Origin: an uncultured Lachnospiraceae bacterium
Lineage (GTDB): Bacteria; Bacillota; Clostridia; Lachnospirales; Lachnospiraceae
Length of the DNA stretch: 64,000 bases
Reading direction: 5' to 3'
NCBI GenBank assembly: GCA_949948735.1
Contig: CATLGV010000010.1
Location: forward strand, 55,123-119,122
Both the position numbers and the translations under genes were made by a program. The notes below the pieces were generated by a model. That model searched no databases, was not told where the DNA came from, and was given only the letters and a program-made list of their open reading frames with translations. Positions 10,409 to 20,150 of this stretch are shown here, in pieces. Positions within the stretch are counted from its first letter, which is position 1, and each line of letters begins with the position of its first letter.

Positions 10409-11260
10409 ATGGCCTCAATGAGAGACATAAAAAGGCGTAAAAGCTCCGTACAGAGTACGCAGCAGATTACAAAGGCCATGAAGCTTGTTTCCACCGTCAA
10501 ACTGCAAAGGGCGAAGGGGCGTGCAGAGAAGTCCAAGACATATTTTAACTGCATGTATGACACGGTGGTTTCCATGCTTTCCAAAGCAGGGGATATCAAT
10601 CATCCGTTCCTGAAGCCGAATAATTCTCCGAAAAAGGCAGTGATTGTCATTACGGCCAACAGGGGGCTTGCCGGAGGTTATAATTCCAACATTATAAAGC
10701 TGGTGAGAGATAACGAATGGAATAAGGATGACTTGATCATTTACCCGATAGGAAGTAAGGGAAAGGATACATTTGCGAGGCTTGGCTATGAGGTGGGAGA
10801 GGACTATTCTTCCGCGATTGAGGAGCCGATTTACGCGGATGCGATGACAATCAGTAATCAGGTGCTGAGCGATTTTGCTGCCGGCAGGGTCGGCGAGATT
10901 TATATCGTTTATACCGGATTTAAGAATACTGTGACGCATATTCCGACCCGGTTAAAGCTGCTTCCGATAAAGATAGAGGATGAGCGCAGCAGTGATGATA
11001 AGGCAGTATTGGACTTTGAACCGGAGACGGAGGACGCGATTGATCTTATTATTCCGAAGTATATCACAAGCCTGATATACGGGGCGATGATCGAGGCTGT
11101 GGCAAGTGAGAACGCGGCCCGGATGCAGGCGATGGACAATGCGACCAACAATGCGGACGATATTATTTCAAGCCTGTCACTGCTCTACAACAGAGCGCGT
11201 CAGGGCGCGATTACGCAGGAGCTGACGGAGATTATCGCAGGCGCTCAGGCAATATCATAA
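10409..11260 (+). CDS. atpG: F1 ATP synthase subunit gamma
   Basis: 283 residues. N-terminal MRDIKRRKSSVQSTQQITKA and C-terminal MQAMDNATNNADDIISSL are the conserved coiled-coil ends that form the rotor shaft. Full length, with AAAGGAG before the ATG. Confidence 0.97.
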   Translation: MASMRDIKRRKSSVQSTQQITKAMKLVSTVKLQRAKGRAEKSKTYFNCMYDTVVSMLSKAGDINHPFLKPNNSPKKAVIVITANRGLAGGYNSNIIKLVRDNEWNKDDLIIYPIGSKGKDTFARLGYEVGEDYSSAIEEPIYADAMTISNQVLSDFAAGRVGEIYIVYTGFKNTVTHIPTRLKLLPIKIEDERSSDDKAVLDFEPETEDAIDLIIPKYITSLIYGAMIEAVASENAARMQAMDNATNNADDIISSLSLLYNRARQGAITQELTEIIAGAQAIS

Positions 11261-11306
11261 ACGAAGAGAAATGCGAAGGTTCGTTTAAATTTTTAAAATA
11301 TCATAG

Positions 11307-12710
<1,404 letters not shown>

Positions 12711-12787
12711 GCTACACCCGGAAAGAATATACGAAACGGTGTTCTTTCTGAGGAGACTTCAAGAGTTACAAAAATGGAGGTGCTGCT

Positions 12788-13189
12788 ATGGCAGAAAAGT
12801 TCAAGCTTACGATTGTGACGCCTGACCGTGAGTTCTTCAGCGAGGACGCGGATATGGTGGAGTTTAATACGACAGAGGGTGAAATCGGCGTCTATGCCGG
12901 CCATGCACCACTCACCGTTATCGTAAAGCCGGGTATCCTTACAATAACACAGGGGGATACCGTGAAAAACGCGGCGCTTCATGCCGGATTTGTGCAGATC
13001 CTTCCGGAGGAGGTAACAATCCTTGCCGAGATTGTAGAGTGGCCGGGTGAGATCGACGAAGCGCGTGCGGTGTCAGCGAAGGAAAGGGCAGAGAAACGGC
13101 TGAGTGAAAAGAACGGGATTGATGTAGCCAGAGCAGAGGCTGCGCTGATGCGCTCTATCGCACGTATCAATGCTGCGAAGCTAAAATAA
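12788..13189 (+). CDS. atpC: F1 ATP synthase subunit epsilon
   Basis: 133 residues: N-terminal beta sandwich (EFNTTEGEIGVYAGHAPL) and a C-terminal two-helix part rich in Arg/Glu/Ala that inhibits ATP hydrolysis in the family. GGAGGTG before the ATG. Last gene of the ATP synthase; a small hypothetical gene follows without a clear terminator. Confidence 0.96.
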   Translation: MAEKFKLTIVTPDREFFSEDADMVEFNTTEGEIGVYAGHAPLTVIVKPGILTITQGDTVKNAALHAGFVQILPEEVTILAEIVEWPGEIDEARAVSAKERAEKRLSEKNGIDVARAEAALMRSIARINAAKLK

Positions 13190-13265
13190 ACCGGGATTGT
13201 AAAAAGCGCAATCACGAACAGAAAAGGAAACGCATATGATAATCATAAAAACGAGGTAATCGTAA

Positions 13266-13661
13266 ATGGATTATTATAAGGCGTTTCCTTTTTATATGGG
13301 ATACGGGCAGCAGTGGAATATCCCTATGCTGGCAAACGAGGACAGAATCCTGGAGGATATGGAGTATCTGCAGCAGATGTACCCGTCCTATGCCAAGAAG
13401 TATCAGGGTGTGATCAACAGTGTGGTTGATAAGGTGGACTATAACGGGAGCTTCATCTATGACCAGTATCCGGATAAGACGACCTTATTGCGGATGGTAC
13501 AGAGCATTATGACGGTCATTAAGGCAAATGAGGATCAGGCGGCAGAGCTTGCGCCGAGCGAAAGCGTTCCGTGGGAGGAAAAGGAATCCTGGATTCAGGA
13601 GCTGGTCACGGTGCTGATGTACAATGACATTATCAAGCGGCGGCGGAGAAAGGCGAAATAA
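13266..13661 (+). CDS. Hypothetical small acidic/Tyr-rich protein
   Basis: 131 residues starting MDYYKAFPFYMGYGQQWNI, with many Tyr and Met residues, a probable helical core (about 25-60) and a basic end KRRRRKAK. No signal peptide or membrane segment. It lies 76 bp after atpC and may share its transcript. I do not assign a function; it resembles short conserved hypothetical proteins of Lachnospiraceae. Confidence 0.75.
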   Translation: MDYYKAFPFYMGYGQQWNIPMLANEDRILEDMEYLQQMYPSYAKKYQGVINSVVDKVDYNGSFIYDQYPDKTTLLRMVQSIMTVIKANEDQAAELAPSESVPWEEKESWIQELVTVLMYNDIIKRRRRKAK

Positions 13662-13682
13662 ACGGATTTCCAATGAAATCCA

Positions 13683-13712
13683 TTGACTAATCCCCCTGAT
13701 TGAGGGTATAAT
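13683..13712 (+). promoter_or_regulatory. Promoter of the SRP RNA gene
   Basis: TTGACT (13683-13688), 18-bp spacer, perfect TATAAT (13707-13712). The RNA would start at about 13720, where the terminal stem of the SRP RNA begins. Confidence 0.82.
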
Positions 13713-13719
13713 ATAATAA

Positions 13720-13985
13720 CCGTGCAGCCGGGGCGTTAGCGGTGCCTTGTACCTACAATCCGCTATAGTAGGGGTGACAGACGGCAGAGGGTTTGCGTTT
13801 ATGCAGCTGCCCTTTATAAGCGGCGTTGAAGTTTGGGTCTCACGCAATGTAAGCTAGCGAATCGTGTCAGGACAGGAATGTAGCAGCACTAAGATAGATT
13901 TTGCATGTGCCGTGAGGGTGCCTGGCGGAGCAGGCTGTAGAGGTAACGTACATAGGCTAAATAATTCGAAGCCGCCTGCGCGGTA
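13720..13985 (+). ncRNA. ffs: Signal recognition particle RNA, large bacterial type
   Basis: About 265 nt. The 5' part has the Alu-domain features GTTAGCGGTGCC and CAATCCGCTATAG. The domain IV hairpin that binds Ffh is at about 13861-13893: GTGTCAGGACAGGAATGTAG followed by CAGCAC. The ends pair: CCGTGCAG (13720-13727) with CTGCGCGG (13976-13983). The large type with Alu domain is usual for Bacillus and clostridia. No T-rich terminator is obvious, so the 3' end is set by the terminal stem. Confidence 0.93.
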
Positions 13986-14037
13986 TTGAAAGGACATAGA
14001 GAAAAGCATCGGCAGCGGTGCTTAAAGGGAGGAAGCA

Positions 14038-15189
14038 ATGAAAAAATTAAACAGGAAAAGAAACGGCGCGGTATTGCTCTTGGTGATAGCGCTTGCAGCG
14101 GCTTCTCTGGGCGGATGCGGCGATAAAAATAATAAGAAGGACGAGCCTAAGACCGAGATTAATTTTTCGGATATTACAAATAATCCGGGAGATGCGGAGC
14201 CGGAGACCGAGGCGTCAACCCAGACCCAGACCGAGGCGCCGGTGGAGGAGGAGAACCACGAGGGAATGTACCGCAGCGAGATTACGAATGAGTGGATTGA
14301 TGAGAGCCTGAAGAATCAGCGCCCGATTGCGGTTATGGTAGACAATGAATCCATAGCGCTTCCCCATTACGGACTGACGGAGGCCGATGTTGTCTATGAG
14401 ATTATGAACAGCACCAAGAACGGCAGAATCACACGTTTGATGGCGATTGTGAAGGATTGGGGCAGCATTACGCAGTTCGGCAGTATCCGGAGTACCCGGT
14501 CCACCAACATTATGCTTGCGGCGGAGTGGAATGCGGTGCTCTGCCATGACGGCGGCCCTTTCTATATCAACGACTGGATTGCAAAGAAATATTCGGCAAA
14601 TTTCAGCGGCGGCTTCTCCCGTGTTGACAACGGTAAGAAGCGGGAGTTTACAGAGTACATCTGCGCCGGTGATTTGGACAGCAAGTTTGCCAATTCCAAG
14701 TATACCACGGAGTACAACGAGTATTATCCGGGACAGCATTATGTCTTCTCCGATACGGAGATCGACTTGTCCGAACGCAGCGATTCGTTTGACTGTACGG
14801 AGATACAGCTTCCGTTTTCGCATAATCAGTCTACATTGAAATATAATGAGGAAACGGGAACATATGATTACTATGAATACGGCGAGGCACATACGGATCC
14901 GGTGCACGACAACGCACAGCTTACGTTTAAAAATCTGCTGATTCAGGACTGCACGTTCTCCCAGCTTGACGAGAACGGCTATATGATCTATAACGCGATT
15001 GATTCCGGACGTGACGCGTACTACATCACAAACGGAAAGGCGATAGAGGTACAGTGGATTAAGCCGTCGGAGAACGAGCCCACGATTTATCTGGACAAGC
15101 AGACCGGCGAGCAAATCGAGATGAATACCGGAAAGACCTATGTCTCTCTGGTGCCGTCCGATACATGGGATGATGTTGTAATCAAATAG
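14038..15189 (+). CDS. DUF3048 (YerB-like) lipoprotein
   Basis: 383 residues. Lipoprotein signal with LGGC lipobox at about residues 24-27, then an acidic Thr/Glu linker. The DUF3048 core starts near residue 98 (RPIAVMVDNESIALPHYGL) and includes GSIRSTRSTNIMLA and CHDGGPFY; the C-terminal DUF3048_C region follows with WDDVVIK at the end. The family is surface-attached in Firmicutes and its biochemical role is not settled. GGGAGGAAGC precedes the ATG. A terminator follows. Confidence 0.9.
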   Translation: MKKLNRKRNGAVLLLVIALAAASLGGCGDKNNKKDEPKTEINFSDITNNPGDAEPETEASTQTQTEAPVEEENHEGMYRSEITNEWIDESLKNQRPIAVMVDNESIALPHYGLTEADVVYEIMNSTKNGRITRLMAIVKDWGSITQFGSIRSTRSTNIMLAAEWNAVLCHDGGPFYINDWIAKKYSANFSGGFSRVDNGKKREFTEYICAGDLDSKFANSKYTTEYNEYYPGQHYVFSDTEIDLSERSDSFDCTEIQLPFSHNQSTLKYNEETGTYDYYEYGEAHTDPVHDNAQLTFKNLLIQDCTFSQLDENGYMIYNAIDSGRDAYYITNGKAIEVQWIKPSENEPTIYLDKQTGEQIEMNTGKTYVSLVPSDTWDDVVIK

Positions 15190-15208
15190 AATATAAAAGT
15201 ATTTTTTA

Positions 15209-15234
15209 ATCGGGTGCGTCTGCACCCGATTTTT
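15209..15234 (+). terminator. Intrinsic terminator
   Basis: ATCGGGTGC (15209-15217) pairs with GCACCCGAT (15222-15230) around a 4-nt loop, followed by TTTT. Ends the DUF3048 transcript. Confidence 0.88.
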
Positions 15235-15292
15235 ATGTGGCGCGGGATTAGGCGGCTGCTCCGGGAAAAACCGGCAAAACGCACAAAAATTT

Positions 15293-15347
15293 TCTACGAA
15301 ATTTTTCGAAAATTTTCGTAGACATGGTCCGTCAAAGCGGATATAAT
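15293..15347 (+). promoter_or_regulatory. Pullulanase promoter overlapped by a 30-bp palindrome
   Basis: A nearly perfect palindrome spans 15293-15322 (arms TCTACGAAA and TTTCGTAGA, centre TTTTTCGAAAA). Its right arm overlaps the -35 element TAGACA (15319-15324); a 17-bp spacer leads to TATAAT (15342-15347). The position fits a repressor operator, for example of a LacI-type sugar regulator; that identity is inference. Confidence 0.7.
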
Positions 15348-15406
15348 AAAGCCATCAAAAGAATTCGTATAAAAGCGCTGAAGGGAGGCGCGGAAAAGAG
15401 GTAATT

Positions 15407-18400
15407 ATGCGGAAGAGACTGATGGCGGGATTGCTTGCAATTCTGATGGTGCTTGTGACGGTAGTGTCGGTTTTGACGCCCGGGATAACGGCGCAGGCAG
15501 CAGGAAAAACATTGATTGTCCACTACGGGGGCAGGAGCGACGACAGCTACGACGGCTGGAACCTGTGGATCTGGGAGGAAGGAAGAGAGGGACAGCAGGT
15601 CGACTTTACGGATGAGGATGATTTCGGCAAAATCGCGGTCTATCAGACCAACAGACAGCCGTCAAGCATCGGCTTTATCGTACGCCTTAACCAGTGGGAG
15701 GATAAGGATACCCCGAATGACAGGTTTGCGGTTATGGACGGGGATATTGTGGAGATCTGGGTGACGAGCGGCGAGGAAGAATTTGCGACGGAGGCGCCGG
15801 ACGGGGCGGCAGGCTATGATATTCAGGCGCTGGAGGAAGCGCGGCTCAACGCTTACAATGAGGACGGCGCGACAAAGCTTCATGTGCATTATTATAATTT
15901 TGACCGGAAATACATAGCCGATACCGTGGAGGCATACGCGTGGGCCGGAAGCGAGGTCGGCGGAAGCTATCCGTTGTCAGAGACGGACTCCTACGGCGCG
16001 TTTTTCAAAATCGGCCTGTTCCCGAAGGAAGGGACTCAGACTGCGGGTGTGAAGGTTATTCAGAATGGGAACGCTGATGAGGCGTTGGAATATACGGTGG
16101 ATCTGTCCAAGGCGGTAGACAACGTGCTGGATGTCTACCTTGTCGAAGGCAACCCCGCGTTTTGGTATAATATTGACGAAGTTGTATATAATCCTGTTAT
16201 TGCGGAGGCCTATTTCTCGGAGACCTCGAGCAGACAGATTTATATATCGCTTTCGCGTATGCCGCAGGATTTGACGGCTGCGGCGGCACAGATTAAGATT
16301 ACGGACGAGGACGGCACGGAATATCCGGTTGCGACGGCTGAGAGTCCGGACGGAAAAATGATTTTGTTAAATCTGGAGGAGGAATTAAAATTGTCGAAAT
16401 CATATGATATTTCAATGGAGGGCTACGAGGGCAGCACGGTGTCCATGGAAAAAATCCTCGGATCGGCATATTTTGACGAAGAGATGGCCTATGACGGAAA
16501 CGACCTTGGCGCGGTTTACGCGAAGGACAAAACTGCCTTTAAGCTGTGGGCGCCTACGGCGTCGGAGGTTTCCCTGAATCTGTATGAGCAGGGCGACGGC
16601 GATAATCTGCTGGAGACAATCCCTATGACGGCGGGGGAAAAGGGTACATGGTTCTGTGAAAAGCAGGGCGATTTAAACGGTGTTTACTATACTTACAGTA
16701 TTAAAATCGGCAATAAGACAAACGAGGCGGTGGATTTGTACGCAAGGACTACCGGTGTAAACGGCGACCGGGGCATGGTAGTCGACCTGGCGGCGACCAA
16801 TCCGGAGGGCTTTGAGAACGATGTACGGCCTGCGTTTGAGAATCCCACCGATGCGGTTATTTATGAGCTTCATGTCAGGGACTTGTCCTCGGACCCGGCA
16901 TCCGGCATTACAAATACGGGTAAATTCCTGGGGCTTACGGAAAGAGGCACGATCAACGGCGATGGACTTATGACGGGTCTTGACCATATCAAGGACCTTG
17001 GCGTGACGCATGTACAGATTCTGCCCAGCTATGATTATGCGACCGTCGATGAGACAAAGCTCGATACGGCGCAGTTTAACTGGGGCTATGATCCAAAGAA
17101 CTACAATGTGCCGGAGGGCTCATACAGCACGGACCCGTACCACGGGGAGGTGCGTATCAATGAGATGAAGCAGATGGTACAGGCGCTGCATGAAAACGGC
17201 ATCCGCGTTAATATGGACGTGGTCTATAATCATACGTTTAATATTGAGAATTCCTGGTTCCAGAAGACCGTTCCGGATTACTTTTACAGAAAGGTCGGCG
17301 ACAGCTATTCCAACGCCTCCGGCTGCGGAAACGAGACGGCTTCCGACCGTGCGATGGTGCGCAAATACATTGTCGATTCGGTTGTTTACTGGGCGACAGA
17401 ATACCATATCGACGGTTTCCGCTTTGATCTGATGGCGGTGCACGATATCGAAACCATGAACGCGGTGCGCGCGGCGCTGGATGAAATAGATCCCTCCATC
17501 ATGGTTTACGGGGAAGGCTGGACCGGCGGCGACTGTGCGATACCCTCCTCACAGCAGGCATTGAAGGCCAATATTGCCAAGGCAGAGCGGGTCGGCGCGT
17601 TCAGCGACGATATTCGGGACGCCGTTAAGGGAAACGTGTTTGACGCTATGGACAAAGGCTTTATAAACGGCAAGGACGGCATGGAGGAGAGCATTAAGTT
17701 CGGCGTTGTGGCGGCGACGCCGCATCCGCAGGTAATGGTTTCCCGGAATGAGAAGGGGACAAAGAGCTGGGCGGGACAGCCGGGACAGAGCATCAATTAT
17801 GTTTCGTGCCACGACAATCTTACCTTCTGGGATAAGCTGGCCATTTCAAATGCAGAGGACAGCGAGGAGACAAGGATTCGGATGAACAAGCTCGGCAGCG
17901 CGATTATCCTGACCTCGCAGGGCGTGCCCTTTTTCCAGGCAGGGGAGGAAATGCTGCGCTCCAAGCCCTCAGACAAGTCCGAGACCGGTTTTGACGAGAA
18001 CAGCTACTGCTCGCCGGATGCGACCAACAGCCTGAAATGGGACAATAAGCTCAATGTGATAGAGACATATGAGTATTATAAGGGGCTTATCGCGTTCCGC
18101 AAGGCGCACGGCGCGCTCCGGATGACGACGGCGGCGGATATTCAGAGCAGCCTTACCTTTATGAGCGGCCTGGATGCGAATGTGGTTGCGTATACGATCA
18201 GCGGGAAGCCCAATAACGAGACGGCGGAAAAGATTATGGTCATCTACAATGCGAACGACAAGGCTGTTGACGTAAAGCTGCCGGACGGCGCATGGGATAT
18301 CTGTATCAACGGCGAACAGGCAGGGTGCGCTTCCATCGGCATGGCGGAGGGCACGGTATCCGTCGAGGCGATTTCGGCAATGGTGCTGGTACAGGGCGAC

Positions 18401-18577
18401 GACACGATTGTGAAGGCCAAGACGGCAGACACAGAGACGCCGGCAGCGGCAGTACCGGCAGCGTCAGAGAGCGTGCAGGAGGCAGGGACAAGTAAGGTGC
18501 CCTGGATCGCAGGTGGTGTGATTGCGGCAGCGGCTGCTGTGATCGTGGGAATCATCTTTAAGAAAAAGAAGAAATAA
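15407..18577 (+). CDS. pulA: Type I pullulanase, secreted and membrane-anchored
   Basis: 1056 residues. Signal peptide about 1-32 (AGITAQAAG end). Two PUD/CBM41 starch-binding modules at about 33-115 and 148-240, each opening with LxVHYxx. A CBM48-like module starts near 365. The GH13 catalytic domain follows: NWGYDPKNYNVPEGSYST, nucleophile Asp in GFRFDLMAVHD (about 672), acid Glu in YGEGWTGGD (about 702) and the third acid in SCHDN (about 803). A C-terminal membrane helix (about 1030-1050) ending in six Lys anchors it without an LPxTG motif. It debranches alpha-1,6 links of pullulan, starch or glycogen at the cell surface. GGGAGGCG site upstream. Confidence 0.95.
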   Translation: MRKRLMAGLLAILMVLVTVVSVLTPGITAQAAGKTLIVHYGGRSDDSYDGWNLWIWEEGREGQQVDFTDEDDFGKIAVYQTNRQPSSIGFIVRLNQWEDKDTPNDRFAVMDGDIVEIWVTSGEEEFATEAPDGAAGYDIQALEEARLNAYNEDGATKLHVHYYNFDRKYIADTVEAYAWAGSEVGGSYPLSETDSYGAFFKIGLFPKEGTQTAGVKVIQNGNADEALEYTVDLSKAVDNVLDVYLVEGNPAFWYNIDEVVYNPVIAEAYFSETSSRQIYISLSRMPQDLTAAAAQIKITDEDGTEYPVATAESPDGKMILLNLEEELKLSKSYDISMEGYEGSTVSMEKILGSAYFDEEMAYDGNDLGAVYAKDKTAFKLWAPTASEVSLNLYEQGDGDNLLETIPMTAGEKGTWFCEKQGDLNGVYYTYSIKIGNKTNEAVDLYARTTGVNGDRGMVVDLAATNPEGFENDVRPAFENPTDAVIYELHVRDLSSDPASGITNTGKFLGLTERGTINGDGLMTGLDHIKDLGVTHVQILPSYDYATVDETKLDTAQFNWGYDPKNYNVPEGSYSTDPYHGEVRINEMKQMVQALHENGIRVNMDVVYNHTFNIENSWFQKTVPDYFYRKVGDSYSNASGCGNETASDRAMVRKYIVDSVVYWATEYHIDGFRFDLMAVHDIETMNAVRAALDEIDPSIMVYGEGWTGGDCAIPSSQQALKANIAKAERVGAFSDDIRDAVKGNVFDAMDKGFINGKDGMEESIKFGVVAATPHPQVMVSRNEKGTKSWAGQPGQSINYVSCHDNLTFWDKLAISNAEDSEETRIRMNKLGSAIILTSQGVPFFQAGEEMLRSKPSDKSETGFDENSYCSPDATNSLKWDNKLNVIETYEYYKGLIAFRKAHGALRMTTAADIQSSLTFMSGLDANVVAYTISGKPNNETAEKIMVIYNANDKAVDVKLPDGAWDICINGEQAGCASIGMAEGTVSVEAISAMVLVQGDDTIVKAKTADTETPAAAVPAASESVQEAGTSKVPWIAGGVIAAAAAVIVGIIFKKKKK

Positions 18578-18603
18578 GGGAAATAAAGATTTACAGACAG
18601 GTT

Positions 18604-18643
18604 AAAATCAGCAGGGATGATATTTTATCACCCTGCTGATTTT
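18604..18643. terminator. Bidirectional intrinsic terminator
   Basis: AAAATCAGCAGGG (18604-18616) pairs with CCCTGCTGATTTT (18631-18643). The stem is flanked by A and T runs on both sides, so it can stop both the pullulanase transcript and the opposing merR transcript. Confidence 0.88.
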
Positions 18644-18702
18644 GTCTGTGACACAAACGCACAAGCCGCCTGCAGAAGTGCAATCGGCTTGATATGAATC
18701 GG

Positions 18703-19518
18703 TTATTTCGTTTTACAGCCGACTGTGATCATTGTAATGTAGTCGTCACGGTCTTGTAAGGACATTTCGTTTAAGCCTTCTTCATAGGCATATCCAAATA
18801 AATCCATTTGATTTTCATCTGCGAACCTGATGATATTTCGGTAAATCGTTTCAAGCTTGTCCCAGCCGCCTACACAGAAGGCACGCAGATAAGTTCCGGC
18901 AGGACGCACGGTATCGTAAACTTCAATGTCCTCTCTGCCATAGGCAAAAAAGCAGTCATAGTCATGGTAGTTTCCGTTTATGATTTGATTTGCCGTAATT
19001 CGGCTCCCGAAATTATCATAAAGACCAAATATAGATTTCAGCCGTAACGAAAAATCTCCTGCAACGGCAAAGTCGCTATCATCATAAGCGCCCGTAATCG
19101 GATTGCTGAGCAAAATGCGCTGTTCCGGGAGCGTGATTACTTTCATCTCCCCCTCTTTTGCCGTAAGGCTTAGGGACAGTTTGCTTGATTTTTGTTCTAA
19201 AAATGCTTTTACATTTAAGAGCTCCTGAATGGATTTGTCAATCAACTGTTTTTTCTCGGAGATCAGATCTGCAAAGGAAGCGCCGGAGGGACTTTGCTGA
19301 TAACGAATAATTTCTTCGATAGACAATCCGATTTTTCGCAGCGTTACAATCAATTCTAACTGTACTGTTTGAAAGCAGGTATAATAACGGTATCCGTTTT
19401 CTTCCTTAAATTCGGGAGAAAACAATCCGATTTCATCATAATAATGCAAAGTGCGCTTATTAATTCCGTTGAGTTTTGCAAATTGCCCCGTAGTGTATAC
19501 ATATTTTTGGTTTTTCAT
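18703..19518 (-). CDS. MerR-family transcriptional activator with GyrI-like effector domain
   Basis: 271 residues. N-terminal MerR DNA-binding domain ([22 protein letters not shown]) with a winged helix continuing to about 75, then a coiled-coil dimer helix (about 80-120). The C-terminal 150 residues ([19 protein letters not shown] onward) resemble the GyrI/BmrR-type effector-binding domain for drug-like ligands. It is divergent from the GNAT-ABC operon, whose promoter has the 19-bp spacer that MerR proteins act on, so it probably activates that operon in response to a toxic compound. Confidence 0.9.
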   Translation of the reverse strand: MKNQKYVYTTGQFAKLNGINKRTLHYYDEIGLFSPEFKEENGYRYYTCFQTVQLELIVTLRKIGLSIEEIIRYQQSPSGASFADLISEKKQLIDKSIQELLNVKAFLEQKSSKLSLSLTAKEGEMKVITLPEQRILLSNPITGAYDDSDFAVAGDFSLRLKSIFGLYDNFGSRITANQIINGNYHDYDCFFAYGREDIEVYDTVRPAGTYLRAFCVGGWDKLETIYRNIIRFADENQMDLFGYAYEEGLNEMSLQDRDDYITMITVGCKTK

Positions 19519-19527
19519 TGTATCCCC

Positions 19528-19558
19528 TTGACTTTACAGTTGCTGTATAGTTTATAGT
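19528..19558 (+). promoter_or_regulatory. MerR-type promoter with 19-bp spacer and dyad
   Basis: TTGACT (19528-19533) and TATAGT (19553-19558) are separated by 19 bp. The spacer holds the dyad ACAG-TTG-CTGT (19536-19546). Overlong spacers with an internal dyad are the hallmark of MerR-activated promoters. It drives the GNAT and ABC genes. Confidence 0.82.
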
Positions 19559-19600
19559 GCCATATAACAGGAAAAATAGCAAGTCGATAGGAGAAAAAAT

Positions 19601-20137
19601 ATGGATATTTTGAATGAGAAGCAAAAACCATGGAAAGCGATCAAAGAGATTTATTTTGAAGCTTTCCCAAAGTCCGAACGAAAGCCCTTTTTTATACTCA
19701 GGCATTCTGTAAAAAAGGAGAAGGTACAGCTGCTTACGTCTATGGAAAACGGCGTTTTACAAGGATTTATTGCAGCAATCCCATATAAAGATATGGTTAT
19801 GGTGGATTATTTGGCTGTTTCCTCAAAAATCCGCAGTCAGGGAACAGGCAGTAAAATACTGCAAGAGGTATGCAGGCGTTTTCCTTACAAAAAAATTGTT
19901 CTTTTAATTGAAAAACCTGATGAATGCGCCGAAAACAAAGAACAACGGATTGCCAGACGAAAGTTTTATTTCAGAAACGGTTTCACATCCTCGGACATTT
20001 ATATCACCGGACATAGCGGCAATATGGAAATTCTAAACTTCGGCGGCAGGGTATCTCCGAAGGAATATATGGATTTACAGCAGTACGCTTTGGGGAAGCT
20101 GATGTTTCGGATGTCAGGAATCAGGTTAGCAGTATGA
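19601..20137 (+). CDS. GNAT-family N-acetyltransferase
   Basis: 178 residues. The acetyl-CoA loop is VDYLAVSSKIRSQGTGSKIL (about 67-86), with the following LIEKPD strand and RRKFYFRNGF near 125, all typical of GNAT enzymes. First gene of the MerR-controlled operon, 14 bp before the exporter genes. The pairing suggests modification plus export of one toxic compound, but the substrate is unknown. GATAGGAG ribosome site. Confidence 0.85.
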   Translation: MDILNEKQKPWKAIKEIYFEAFPKSERKPFFILRHSVKKEKVQLLTSMENGVLQGFIAAIPYKDMVMVDYLAVSSKIRSQGTGSKILQEVCRRFPYKKIVLLIEKPDECAENKEQRIARRKFYFRNGFTSSDIYITGHSGNMEILNFGGRVSPKEYMDLQQYALGKLMFRMSGIRLAV

Positions 20138-20150
20138 GAGGAGAATTGTT

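Noticed and set aside
18662..18690. Second hairpin (AAGCCG...CGGCTT) as terminator of the merR gene
   Set aside because: No T run follows on either strand; the bidirectional stem at 18604-18643 is better.
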